From Didymodactylos carnosus (Eukaryota > Rotifera > Eurotatoria > Philodinida > Philodinidae), in NCBI GenBank assembly GCA_905250885.1, contig CAJNOQ010000811.1, positions 1-40,737 on the forward strand: DNA of 40,737 nucleotides. The letters are read 5' to 3'. The first letter of the stretch is position 1. Each line of letters opens with the position of its first letter. The notes below the pieces were generated by a model. That model did no database searches. It was given only the letters and a program-made list of their open reading frames with translations, and was not told where the DNA came from. Position numbers and translations under genes: made by a program. Positions 15,955-26,835 of the stretch are shown piece by piece.

Positions 15955-18900
15955 AAGAACAATAGATGCTCAGAGAAATATAAATATAAATCAACTAGAA
16001 TGATTTTTTCGTGTTTGTTTTCTCACAGAGAGAGAGAAAAAGTGAGGGTACAACGCATATATGCATATGTCGTATAATAATCGAAAGATTGTTAATGAAC
16101 TGGAAAAAAAGACACAATTGCCAGTCGTAATCATCTGTTAAAAATGAGCTAATAGTACAAATACTGATTGATATGCTACTCAAAGTTGTTGTTTATCTCT
16201 CAAGGACTATAACGAAGAAATATCTGAATATTTATAGTTTTTTTATATTAAAGATATTCAATAGTTTTTTTCGATTCGTTCTAGTTATTAATCATATGAA
16301 TTTGATCTTGAGTTTGTGAATACCAAAAAAATATAATTTAAAAAATGTAGCTCAAATCTGAAAATTTTGTTTACAATTCAGGCATTATTTTTTTTAATAT
16401 ACTTTGAGTATATATACTCTGACATTTTTACCTTGAACAATTTTCAACTATTTCGTAATAAGTGCTGTTTTCAAGGTTAAAAGCGAATTACTCTTTTTCT
16501 TTCTTTGAATGTATTGTTAATAATAGTAAATTCTGTTTAGTATATAATTTCATTAAATTGACATTTAAAATAATAAATGAGTTCTTTGATTTGTTATTGA
16601 TATTGTTATTGATTTTTTATATCTCTACATTGATATATTATTGGCATGATTTATGATTGAAAATGACATTTTTATTTCACTAATAAAAAATCTCTGTAAC
16701 TGTAAAGTTTGTCCTTCCTCACATTTAATCATCATTATCATGTTCATTTCAGCGTATTTAACAATAAGGTTTAAATATCTGCTACTATAATCTTCTTCTC
16801 TTCTTTTTTTTTCTCTGTAGAAGATTATAAAAGAAAATCTAAATATTACTTCCTACTAGCAGCCATCGGGCACTATATACACATACACATATAAAAATTA
16901 AATGGCTTCTTCTTGGTGTTTGATTTGTTCTAGTCGAATGAATAAAAATGTATTTTTGTTAATACTACTCGATAGAGAGAGAGAAAAGGCAAAGAGAGAC
17001 AGAAAACAAAACCATACGTTCATGATAATTCTTTATTATTTTCTAACATTCAGTATCAGAAAGGACTAATACACCGTTTACGTTGATATTAGTTATTTTC
17101 TCATACTGTCCCGTGACATTTACTAATTTCTATACTGACTTAAAAAAACCTTTATGACAAAAAAAGAAGATCAGTTCCGGTCATTAATGAGAAGAAAAAA
17201 GAAAAAAGAAAAGAAGAATAGTTAGTTTTCTTTGAGCATATTAAATATGTTAAGACTATAGTATCATTCGATAACGTGTAATGAATATCTATAATTTAAG
17301 TGTTTATTAAACCCGGCTGTCACAACTATTTTGACAAATCATCGTTCTTTTTTTACATAAAATTTGTTGTATTGATGTGCATCATTAACCAACATAACAC
17401 AGCGTATAATGCGTACATGAATATTAACTTTAAAAGATGTTAATTATACTAATTTAACTTCCGATGCACATGAGAAGAAAAACTATAATAGAATTATAGA
17501 GTAGATTTTGATTGACTTTGATGTACAACGATTGTCGTTTTTATTCTATATTGGAGATGGATCATCACCACCATCATTAAACTGTTTGACGTTTATCATG
17601 ACTAGTAAGTAGTATATGGATCAATAAGTAAATAGAAGAAAACATGCCATCATTATCATCGCTAAATGCCGTATATAGTGTAGATTTTTCGACAATAAGC
17701 GCCATTGTCGCAAAACAATTTTATATTTTCTTCTTTTAATTTCTTTTCCATTTTCTTCTTTATCTCAAAAATACTTTCAGTACGATAGTTTTATTTATCC
17801 GAATGATATCTACATGATATTTCAGATCTATATGATTCGTACACCTATTTCATTCAAAGCTGACCATCTATTCGATATTACACCAAAGAATTGTTACCAA
17901 ATGTTTTTATTTGTCCTAACTATTATAAAGGAGATAAATGGAAATCAATTGATTTCAATAATTTTGCTTCCCTACTTTTACCAAATCACATAGTTTTTTG
18001 ACAGGCGTCATATGTAAACAGCAAGAAATCTATGCTTACTATGTGGAATATTTACTAGGATTAGTTCATTGTGATTATGGACAAGTGTGAGAACTCTATC
18101 TAGAAAATTCAGAGTCCGGTTTGTTTGCAATCGGCTATTACGAGAAACACATCGTCAGAAATTACATTTTTCTGCTAACACTAAAGAATTGTATTATGTA
18201 TATTAACGTGAAACTTCAACTGACTATCACCATTTACTATAATAATTGATTTTAAATCTTGTTAAAAAGCTTTCTAAAAACACTAATTGGAACCAACTAC
18301 TTCTCACTCTATATTTAATTAACTCTGGTTTAAAATCCGTACAGTTATAGAATAGATTCTTCCTGTCAGAATAGAGTAATGTATGACTTCTCATTAGAAA
18401 GTTACAATAATTTTTCTCCAGGTTTCAAATCACATTTTTAGTCCACTTTTCAAAATTAGTTTTAAATTTAGTATATTTTGCCAATTCCTATAGATTGTCC
18501 AGTGTAAGTAAGTTAATAAATATTTTTGTGATGTCCACTATTTAGTTTTACTCCGAAAAAAAACAAATGTCTGTGGACGCTAAAAATTAGAAATTTTTTT
18601 CTAAATGCCGCTTATTGGCTATTAAACACAACTTGGTGGCTGAAAACGTACAAATATAATACTCTATTTCTGGAAAACTTGTTTAACATGAGATACAAGG
18701 TAAAAATGTGAGACGATGTTGTGCGTGTTTATGTCAAGTTGTTAGTTTTAAATGCTTCGAATATAAAAAAGAAGGATGAGCAAGTATTAAAAAATACAAA
18801 ACGTAGTTTTCAACTATTGCAAGAAAGAGAAATAAAAAAGCGATATGTTTGTATACACTTCAATTTTGGATTGTACATCATTGGTAAATTGGAGTTAGTA

Positions 18901-19069
18901 CAGAATTCTGATGATAAGGATAACCATTGACTATTTATTTGGCGTTTTATGGCGAGATACTTAGTTGATCCGGTAAAAATACGACGTCATTCATCCCGGT
19001 AATCATCACTGAAAATCTGATGAGTTCTGTTCAATTTCAGTACTAAAGAATCGCGATACCGTTGTTTAG

Positions 19070-19591
19070 TATCGTGTTGTAGAAAACGACTGGACATATG
19101 ATCAAGAGCTCAATGATATGTTATCTGTGGAACCGTTACCAGATGGACGATGTAGTTTTGATGTTTTTACAGATGGAAGATATATTGTTTGTGTGGGTGC
19201 TCATACCTATCAGAATGTTGCTCTAAACTGTGCATATATGTATGATACAGTCGAAGCTGTATGGATCAAAGTGAGAAATAACAACTTCAAATATTGTTAT
19301 TTTGTTATACATGTGTTGTATATAACTAACTGTTAAGCTGCCCGATCTTCTGACTCAGGCTCTTGGGCTGCTGTTATTGCTATGTCAGAGGATGTCATCC
19401 ATTTGTTAGGCGGTTTTGATATTAAACTGAACCGTTCTATTGTACACGTTGAATATATAATATTAAAGATCATCAAGAAAAAACGATCGAAAATTTATTC
19501 AGGAAGAGCGCGTTCGTTAGTGTTAGTTGTACCTAATTTTCTTTATTCAGATAAATTCACAGTGTATAGTTCATATATGAAATGTTTTTAA
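19070..19591 (+). pseudogene. Kelch-repeat gene remnant with frameshift
   Basis: Exon-like segment 19070-19270 encodes a kelch blade pattern (W-T-Y...LPDGRCSFDVFTDGRYIVC, later YMYDTVEAVWIK). It ends at a GTGAGA donor. A 67-bp intron with ACTAAC then ends in AG at 19336-19337. The next segment encodes SWAAVIAMSEDVIHLLGGFD, N-R-S-I-V-H-V-E-Y and GRARSLVLVV, again typical kelch spacing with the Gly-Gly doublet. Joining at the splice sites puts that second segment in the wrong frame, so an indel within about 19338-19380 is needed. A TAG stands just before the first segment and no start codon with coding sequence lies upstream. Kelch propellers usually serve as protein-interaction domains, for example in cullin-3 adaptors. 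This copy looks truncated and dead. An alternative acceptor that restores the frame was not found. Confidence 0.6.
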
Positions 19592-20269
19592 TAGTGCATC
19601 GACACTATTACTTGGGGCATACCAAAAGTAACAAGATTTACAGGTAAAACCGCACTAACTAGATGTAATCCAATTTTAGTTTTAGTTTTAGAGAATTTTT
19701 AATATAATATTGGTGATTAGAAATTTGCTCTCTTTCCGTACTACTAAAATAGACAGAGTCTGTCTATTTTTTAAGAGTATTTGGCTAGTTAGTTTAAGAA
19801 AAGACATGAAACATTATTGTGAGGCTAACTTGTTGCGCCACACTGTAATCGGTAGAGATTCCTCTCTTGCAATCCTTCTAATTCGAAGAACTGAAGTCCG
19901 TTTATGTGTGTTGAATCTAGAACTTGTGACCTACTACCACTTTATGTATTCACTATATTTCTTTAATCGGCCATGTCCAAGAAAAATAACCGATCAAAAT
20001 AGTTTTTAATCGTTATATACAGTGCTGTAACCAAAATACTCAATTTTTTAGTCAAAGATGATTTGAAAAAAACTTTCAGCAAATGTTTTGAAACAAATTT
20101 ATTGTGCGTGGATAATCATGTCTACTAGCTCACATACTTTCTGAAGTGAAAACTTAATTATCTCTAGTCTGCGGGGGTTTTACTTGTAAATCTCGTTATT
20201 TTTTGTATGCTCTACGTAAGACGATGCGATTGTATCGATCGGCAATGAACAAAAACAAAAAAATTACAT

Positions 20270-20586
20270 GAACCAATAACAACAACAACAAAACAAAATT
20301 TGATAAAAATATTTATACTAACTACAGTGACAACTTATTTGGTTCGATAAAAGAACTGGATAATAATAAAAAATTATCATCAATTGAGTTAGACGAAACA
20401 TTTACAATCGATCATAGATTAGTTGTAAATCAATCTTATTTGCACTCTGTTGTTAGTGATAATAGGAATTCCCTAATCTTATCTGATGTTAACAATAATA
20501 ATAATAGTGTATACGAGAAAGAATTGCTATTTTTGTTAGACATTCATGTAAATTCAAATAAAATACAAAATATTTATCGATTCTAA
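20270..20586 (+). other. Orphan Asn-rich open frame, possible terminal exon
   Basis: An open frame of about 105 codons runs to a TAA at 20584-20586 and has no ATG at its start. It begins with Asn and Lys codons and then reads LFGSIKELDNNKKLSSIELD, continuing through hydrophilic sequence with a NNNNN run to NIYRF. Codon use looks coding. A CTAACTACAG acceptor candidate lies at about 20320-20329. It could be the last exon of a gene whose other exons are lost or lie among the kelch remnants upstream. The family is unknown. Confidence 0.3.
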
Positions 20587-21427
20587 TCTTTAAATCATCC
20601 AGTTTGTTCGCGAGTAATAATTATATAGCTCAACTAACGCACAATATAAGCCTGTTACTTGATAGTCAGGGTCATATCTCTAGCAGCGTTAAAAAAAATA
20701 TATTAATGTAATTTTTTATGTTCTGTTCATTGATATTAGTACTAATTACTATATTTTATTTATGTTTTAGAAATAGGAAAGTTATTTAGAAAATGACAGA
20801 AATTATATTAGATCAAAAACATCGATCACAGAATATTTATATTTAACCATATTAATAATGTATGTTTATACATTATTAACATATAATATTTATTTATAAA
20901 AAATATACTTTGTAAACTGTAATATCACATTTTAATTAACTGTTGATCGATTTCATGTTAGTTGATTTGATTCTTCAAATCGTTTTTAATGCTCAGAAAG
21001 CTTGAGATTCGTTGTAATTATACAATTTCAATAAATAACTTTATTGTTCTATTATTCTATCTCTATCAGAAAGTATGATGGTACTGTTTTGTTAGAAGAT
21101 CACAAACATAACTGTAGAAAAATGATGAACTATAATGACAAATTGTCTTTAATGAAAAAGAAATCCTTACAATTTGTCCTTACTTTACATTTCCGTTTTT
21201 CATTGAAAATCTCAAGTTTCATCCGCTTTTCTCTTTTCACTAAGATTCTATGTCGTTGATGATAATAACCTTGAGAAAGTCTTTGAAAGTTTTTTATCTA
21301 AAAAAAGTTGCTGTGTTTTCTGAGTTTATTGAGTTAGACGTAAATCAATCACTTTTTCTATTGAGTGAAGAAAAAACACGAACATGAAGTGATAAGTGAA
21401 CTGGAAGTTTGTTATTGTGTGCAATGC
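20587..21427. other. Non-coding AT-rich spacer
   Basis: Very AT-rich (notably 20690-20940, with TATA-like runs). No coding exon, RNA gene or repeat could be supported. Confidence 0.45.
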
Positions 21428-22182
21428 GGCTAAATGGCGTAACTCTGCTACCGAAGTATGAGTGCGTTACCGTTTCTGCTCTTATTGTAGCATTAAAAGA
21501 GCACATGTTACATATGTGAGGGACGTCCTGCTTTGTAGCTGAAACTGTACTCTTTCCCAATCAGTTGTTCGAGGGGTACTTCGAGTGCTCGGAAATATGC
21601 TTTCGATGGGCATTCACCTAGGGCTCAAGCCCGCGGAAAATGGCACTTCGGACCCTCGATATAAACTTTCGAGGGGTATTTCCGAGCCCTCGTCGCACCC
21701 TCGGGAAAGCGCGGACTCGGAAGTCCCGAACATCTCTATCCGACGGCTCGAAGTTTTTCTCGAGAGCCCACTACCTATCTGAAATCCGAGGGCTCGAAAT
21801 CGATATCCCACGAAGCTTATATCAAGTGTTCGAAGTGCCATTTTCGAGTATCCGCCGCACCCCTCGAACGACTTGTTTCATCTGCATGGGTCGAAAATCA
21901 TTCAATGAGCACTTCGATTCACGCAATCTTCTATGCATTATGATTAAAATACAGTAAGCTTAAAATTAAAATGTGCTTTTTCTGGCGGATAGTAGCATTT
22001 CGATTGTAGGACAAAGAAGATTGAGTGAATCGAACTGTTCATAGAGTGGATTTCGAAGAGCATACTTTCAGATGCAAGCGAGACGCCCCTCACCTTTGTA
22101 ACATGTTTTCTTTTAATACTACAATAAGAGTAGAAACAGTAACCCACTCACACTCCGGTAGCGGAGTTATGCGATTTAGCTA
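21428..22182. mobile_element. Inverted-repeat DNA element interrupted by a GC-rich insertion
   Basis: The left arm starts GGCTAAATGGCGTAACT at 21428. The right arm, in reverse complement from 22182, starts AGCTAAATCGCATAACT. Both share CTCTTATTGTAGYATTAAAA and ACATGTTACA further in. The left arm pairs to about 21552, is broken by a GC-rich block, and resumes at about 21880-21940 (CTTCGATTCACGCAATCTTC), matching right-arm sequence near 22010-22045. Without the inserted block the element would be about 450 bp with TIRs of about 170 bp. No transposase frame is present. Confidence 0.7.
21567..21869. mobile_element. Nested GC-rich insertion with degenerate TCGAGG motifs
   Basis: About 303 bp, far richer in G and C than its surroundings. 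It is bounded by GTTCGAGGGGT on the left and its complement ACCCCTCGAAC on the right. Inside are many variants of CTCGA, CGAGGG and CACTTCG, including an inverted pair, AAATGGCACTTCGGAC at about 21638 and GTTCGAAGTGCCATTTT at about 21828. The cluster of short subterminal motifs is typical of hAT-like non-autonomous elements. No clear target duplication is seen. Open frames on both strands are by-products of the base composition. Confidence 0.55.
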
Positions 22183-22858
22183 AGGGCTGACTATATAGTA
22201 AGTCTATTTTATCATTGATATCTATACTTTACATTAGCATTATTTTTTGTTTTTTATTATTTGGATGCAATATCATTCATAAAAAAACACGGCGAAGGAA
22301 AATCGTAGAAATTCTATCGTTATTTCGTTACGGTTGCTCCGTGCCTGTTTTCTGTTTTTTTCTACCAATATTCTTATGTTTTTATGACACTTCACAGTTT
22401 TTTCTCAACGCTTTTTTTACAGTCTCTCACTCCGCTTTTTTGTGCATCGATTTTAAGCAGACGCTTTTTTTCACACAAAAGTTGTGATGGAGAAGAATGT
22501 GCATACACGTGTGTATACTTTTATGCATCGTATCAGACTAATTAAGTCGCAAACATGTTCTCGCTTTATCAGTTAGACTATACAAACACCACTAACATGT
22601 CCTAAACCATGGTACTGATCTTCAGTATTAGTCCTCTGAGTGATTAGCTTCTTGTCAGATCAGACCTGTTTACCAAAAAAAGAGAAAAATGGAAGCAAAA
22701 ATTGCATGGATCGAAAGTACGATACGAAAGTTAAGATTTTACGCTTATTATACGGGTTTTTTTAGTATCGTTCAACATCCTTCCATTCTTTTAAACTAAA
22801 TATATATTTCACATTTGACTCCTACGATAAAAACACACGATTTGATGAAAAAACAATT
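22183..22858. other. Non-coding spacer
   Basis: No supported gene. A 90-codon hydrophobic frame at 22215-22487 lacks coding character, being dominated by T-rich Phe and Leu codons. Confidence 0.4.
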
Positions 22859-23113
22859 CTAGTCTTCTGGATCTTCAATATAATTTTCGCATTTTTTACA
22901 CCATGCAATGTAAGGTTGCGTACAACCACATAATGCCACATGGTCTTTATTCATAGTAGCATAAATACTCAATTCTCTCGATGGTTTTCCCCTAATACAC
23001 GGTATAACATGTTCACTTGTGTTACAGTTTTTGCACATTGGTTGTTTCCTGTTTTTATATATGGCATCAAATTCTGCTATTTTAGTATCACTGAGCTTCT
23101 GTTGCTCTGACAT
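22859..23113 (-). CDS. Small zinc-ribbon protein, 84 aa
   Basis: The frame begins at ATG 23113 (MSEQQKLSDTKIAEFD), directly after a TTTCTTTCAG splice acceptor on the minus strand. The 5' UTR is therefore probably in an upstream exon, and the in-frame codons before the ATG are intron. The body holds CKNC (about residues 27-30), then HVIPCIRGKPSRELSIY, HVALCGC and WCKKC. Two CxxC knuckles flank a 'P.i.g.Ps.El.....v.L.GC....p.W.C..C' core. I know this layout from short zinc-ribbon proteins common in bacteria, where the usual form is LGGC; here it is LCGC. It probably binds one zinc ion. The biochemical role is unknown. No second coding exon is required, since the frame ends cleanly in EDPED and a TAG. 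Horizontal acquisition is possible but not shown. Confidence 0.65.
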   Translation of the reverse strand: MSEQQKLSDTKIAEFDAIYKNRKQPMCKNCNTSEHVIPCIRGKPSRELSIYATMNKDHVALCGCTQPYIAWCKKCENYIEDPED

Positions 23114-23227
23114 CTGAAAGAAACTAAATAGAGTCAAAAAAATTAGAAAAATAGTATACTTTTTACTTCATAACGTTTACTCTTTTTATGAGTTTTTTTT
23201 CACACATATACTAAGGTGAATGTAACT

Positions 23228-23365
23228 TTATGTTTTATCTTTATGCAAATATACATAATTGATACCTTCATTTATGGTGTGGTCATATTCTTCCTTAAAA
23301 GATAGTGACGAATCATAAACTACTGCAATGGTTCCATCAGGTTTCGCAGTACTTTTTAAGAATTT
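23228..23365 (-). other. Short coding-like open frame upstream of the zinc-ribbon gene
   Basis: A minus-strand frame of 45 codons without ATG reads AKPDGTIAVVYDSSLSFKEE and ends YVYLHKDKT before a TAA. The composition looks like real protein. A possible acceptor lies just inside its start (CTTAAAAAG). Splicing it to the zinc-ribbon exon does not keep frame (it gives an early TGA), so it is not the 5' coding exon of that gene. It is possibly a fragment of another gene. Confidence 0.25.
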
Positions 23366-23394
23366 TTATCTCTGATTTTTGTGTTTTATGTTCA

Positions 23395-23695
23395 AACTAC
23401 ATCCTACTCAATGTACTTCAGAAAAAGTATTTCGTTACTTGCAAATTTTCAAAAGTGTATGGTTAAATTATTGTCAAGTGTTTCTAGATTTAATGCGTAC
23501 CAGTTATTTGAACGAATTTCGGATACTTGCGTACATTTTACAAGTACTGACCCAGTTACCTATCAAATACTTGCTGAAGTACTTATCAAGTAAACATTTG
23601 TTAAATTACTTGATAACTACATTTTTACCTGCAAAAAAAGTCGAGGTGCTTTGGACGTTACTTTCTGAAGTACTACTATAAATTACATTTACTAG
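23395..23695. repeat. Degenerate TACTTG-rich repeat block
   Basis: Variants of AAGTACTT, TACTTG and CAAGTA recur at irregular spacing on both strands, for example near 23404, 23440, 23552, 23577 and 23610. The pattern resembles the subterminal motif arrays of short hAT-like elements. TIRs and target duplication could not be identified. The 100-codon plus-strand frame through it (23379-23681) reflects the repeats and is not a gene. Confidence 0.35.
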
Positions 23696-24295
23696 GGCAA
23701 CACATTCAAAAATGTGAGAATATTTCATAATACATTAGAAACCTCGCTGGTGGTAGTCAGTATTAATTAATTTCTTAAAAGATTAATTAGGTTTAACCCT
23801 CAACAGCTGTCTACCGAGCAACCGGACCTGCCTTAAAATCCTATACTTACTACCACGTCTATATTTATCTTTCTGATACATTACTTTTTTTAATCATATA
23901 TCTGCTTTTCTTGTGCAAGGGAAGGACTTTCGATCCATGCATAGTAAGCTGAGAAAAAACAAAAAGTTGGAGCTTATTTACTGCTTCTCAAGCGAATCCA
24001 ACAAAAATCCGTAGAAAACTATCGAGAGTAGACAGTCGTTAAAAGGTTAAAACATGTTTCTTATGACATAAGAAAATATCAAAGAATTTATCTGCAAATA
24101 TAAAAATGTTTAATTTATGACTATTGAAGCAGTAATTTTGGATTAATTTCTCAGCACTGAAAAATGCCTGTTTTAGATTGAATTTAGATGGCTATTGATC
24201 ACATTGGGCCTACTTGCATCGATGTCATATTGATGCCGAAATTAACATGTTCATTTTGACAGGTATAGTATTGATTTCGTTCCATTTGCTTTTGT

Positions 24296-26402
24296 ATGAC
24301 TATTTTTCTATATTTAGTTTATATGATCACTATACTATTTCGCTGTTCGAATATGTTTCAATTGACCAATTTCCATTTTGAATATCCAAATGCCGAATTT
24401 TTATTAGCTACATGTGGCTCATCGATTCAATTGAAATGTCCAATGGGTGCAGACAATACGTCGGTGGTAAGCATTGGAGGAGCGAGAGTACAGTGAGCTT
24501 TTTTCTAATAGCAGGTAAAGATCGGTGCTCGTAAACCATTAGTATAAGGATACGTTTAGTGTACTACTGTGTTACTTTTGGATCTTAGCCGGGTGGTAAG
24601 TTAACTAAGTACTCAGGCTCAGAGATGTAACCAGTAACGGCGACAGACCAAGCCATTCCGTTTCGGTAAGACTTTTAGAACGGCCTTAAGAACGGTCGTT
24701 CTAAAACAGATTTTGATCGGTGCCATTTTTTTAATTCTTTTGAACAAAATTACTATCTATTTCAAAACAGAGTGGTCTCCGATGTTTTTTAATAACATTT
24801 GATTGAAAAGAGATAAAAACTTGCGGTTTTTGCTCTTCGATAGAGGACACTTTAGCACATGTATCTATGATTAAATTGAGCTTAAGTTTGAGTGAGTTAT
24901 GAATTTCTTAATTTTAGAAGAAAACAGCTAAAAATGAGCTATTTCTCCTATTATAGATTTCAAATAGGTTTTTAAATTTTATTCGGAAAGCCAATATTGC
25001 CACGAGATTCAGCACAGCCGATAACCCATGCTGATACGAGCGTCTTCGAGGAAGCGTCGTCAGAAAACCATACTCAAGAAAACGCCTACTGACAATCGTC
25101 CTTAGAAAAACGTCTACATAAAACCGTCTCTTAAAAGCGTCTTCGAAAAACATCTTTTCTAAACAATGTACTAAAAACCGATCAACTTTCATATCACCGA
25201 CAAAAAATTAAAGTTCATTTAAAGTTAAAGCAAAGTGCTTTTTCGTATTCAGCACACTTGATAACCTCGAAAATTTTCTATTCTTAGCGAGGGGTACCGC
25301 CAAAAAGTTAAGAAAATTTTTTAAAATTGTTTAATTTTACCATAGGGATTTTTCTGCGTCAATTTGTTTGAAAATTTTTCTTAACTTTTTGACGGTACCC
25401 CTCACTAAAAAGAGGAAATTTTCTAGGTTATCAATTGTGCTGAATATGAAAAAGCACTTTTCTTTAACTCTAAACAAACTTTAACTTTTTTTATCGGTGA
25501 TGTGTAGATGATTTTTTGTACCGTGTAGTTTTCACGTTAGCTTCGAGCAGTAGCGTTTACCTCATGATTAGAAACCACTAAAACAAAAATTACTCAATGT
25601 TTTATACTTTTTAGACGGCATGGTTTCGTCTATTTGACAATGCTTATCCTCAACCATTGTTTCTTGGGGATAAGCAATTGACAGATGATGAACGGTTTAT
25701 GTTGAGAATTCAAATCGGAATGAGAGATAATACTGTCCATCGTAACCTTGAAATAAGTCAATTGTACAAAGGGGATGAAGGTTATTATATTTGTAAAGCA
25801 GCGAAACATATATATGCCAGCTTCAATGTGACCGTAAGAAGTAAGTAAATTTCTTATTTATTTTCTGTTGTTAAAGTGTGACGTGTTCTCATTCCGTTTC
25901 AGCTAGTTCGTGCATAGATATTGTGCCATCATCAACATACGTCACCATTGGTGATACATTTCGTCTAACTTGTCGTATTTGGGGTGTCGAATTTATTCGA
26001 TCGATATTTCACCCACACTCTTTAAATATTCAATGGTATCGAAATGAACATTTATTAAATATGACTACACGTACAACACAATACAGTACTCGAGATTCAA
26101 AAACTCATGACACTCTAGTTATTAATAATGCTCATCAAACAGATTCAGGAATATATAAATGTAAATATGGGTGGTGGAATACAACAGCACATGTTACAGT
26201 AGCTTATAGTACGTATATTAGTCCCATCAAACTTATATGTATGTTTACATAAATCATTATTTTTTCATTTTTAGATCCAGTAAAGTCTCGTCGTCTAATA
26301 TCACAGTCCACAAACAATTCGCCATGTGCGACAATTTATTGTCAAACGCTTGTCTTTATTTTTTATTGTCAAATTTTTTCTTATTGTTTTCAAGTTTTGT
26401 GA
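24296..26402 (+). CDS. Two-Ig-domain cell-surface or secreted protein, four exons
   Basis: Exons are 24296-24466, 25615-25840, 25903-26208 and 26275-26402. The joins are in phase and encode 276 aa. Residues 1-20 (MTIFLYLVYMITILF start) form a signal peptide. Ig domain 1 spans about 36-130: SSIQLKC, then TAWFRLF, then the V-set hallmark DEGYYIC. Ig domain 2 spans about 136-232: RLTCRIWG, IQWYRN, then the canonical DSGIYKC. Both have the Cys-Trp-Cys core. The C-terminal exon encodes a Cys/Phe-rich hydrophobic stretch (about 250-276) ending at TGA 26400-26402, consistent with a membrane anchor or a GPI-type signal. Such proteins usually act in adhesion, recognition or receptor signalling, and the ligand cannot be predicted. 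Intron 1 is 1148 bp and contains an inverted-repeat element. The other introns are about 62-66 bp. Confidence 0.85.
25040..25160. repeat. Degenerate CGTCTTCGA-type tandem motif block
   Basis: GCGTC, CGTCTTCGA and AAAACGTCT variants recur about every 15-25 bp inside intron 1 of the Ig-domain gene. The minus-strand frame through it (24914-25192) looks repetitive for that reason and is rejected as a gene. It may be a terminal part of a decayed transposon that directly abuts the inverted-repeat element starting at 25190. Confidence 0.4.
25190..25504. mobile_element. MITE-like inverted-repeat element, copy A, in Ig-gene intron 1
   Basis: The whole 315 bp is a degenerate palindrome centred near 25347. 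The ends are CATATCACCGACAAA on the left and CACATCACCGATAAA in reverse complement from the right. Matching inner blocks include GTGCTTTTTCGTATTCAGCA, GATAACCT and GAGGGGTACCGCCAAAAAGT. A second, truncated copy of the same family is at 37313-37560. There is no coding capacity. It is a fully intronic insertion away from the splice sites. Confidence 0.75.
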
Positions 26403-26691
26403 AACTCATTGTCTATATTTTTGAGCAATGAGAAATTGAAGTTTATAGTAAGAAAAGATGTCTGGAAACATTGATCTTACTAATTCCCCTTTTCCCACCT
26501 ACTATTCTCAGCTCTTTGACACGATCTTTTTATTGTTCTCATATATGGGTTCAAGACTTTCTACGTTGTTAACTAAAATTATTTTAATAACTATTTTGCT
26601 TCTAACACGTTTACAGCGTTGTATATTACACATCTCTATATTATTACAGAATCGAGATATTGTTTATCTTTGCTGTACAATTCAACTAAAA

Positions 26692-26835
26692 AGAACTATT
26701 GTTTGACCATTTGTAATGAATACTATTCGTGAACGATAATATCACCATCAGGAGATATAATTCGGATAATGGGTGGTTGCTGCTCTAAAATTCAAAACAT
26801 AAGTCTGTTATGAATGATACGCTTGTTTCTAATTT
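26692..26835 (-). repeat. Inverted copy of a terminal exon (left arm of a perfect 144-bp inverted repeat)
   Basis: This 144-bp block is, by eye, identical to the reverse complement of 28140-28283. On the minus strand it carries a TTTTAG acceptor, the entire coding part of the last exon of the 71-aa gene (QQPPIIRIISPDGDIIVHE, TAG) and the first bases of its 3' UTR. It lies 290 bp after the stop of the Ig-domain gene, in antisense. No matching upstream exon is seen on the minus strand, so in the present orientation this copy looks unused. Confidence 0.9.

Larger units (their letters stand above)
12664..19069. other. Gene-poor AT-rich stretch with microsatellites
   Basis: About 6.4 kb without a convincing coding exon on either strand. 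Short frames here are of low complexity or hydrophobic by chance. The stretch holds (GA)n and (CA)n tracts (listed separately), poly-T and poly-A runs, and AT-rich unique sequence. No tRNA or recognisable conserved microRNA was seen. Long-range regulatory sequence or unrecognised non-coding RNA cannot be excluded. Confidence 0.55.

Noticed and set aside
15597-16077. Ser-Leu and Arg-Glu repeat proteins on both strands
   Set aside because: They are translations of the (GA)24 microsatellite.
21585-21957. Three overlapping frames of 65-105 codons on both strands
   Set aside because: They share similar peptides (MALRTLDI) on opposite strands because the DNA is an inverted, motif-repetitive element; GC richness removes stops.
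24914-25192. 92-codon minus-strand frame in Ig-gene intron 1
   Set aside because: It is made of a degenerate CGTCTTCGA-type repeat and lies in an intron of a well-supported gene on the other strand.
26458-26706. 82-codon frame after the Ig gene
   Set aside because: It is hydrophobic chance sequence in the likely 3' UTR and runs into the inverted exon copy.
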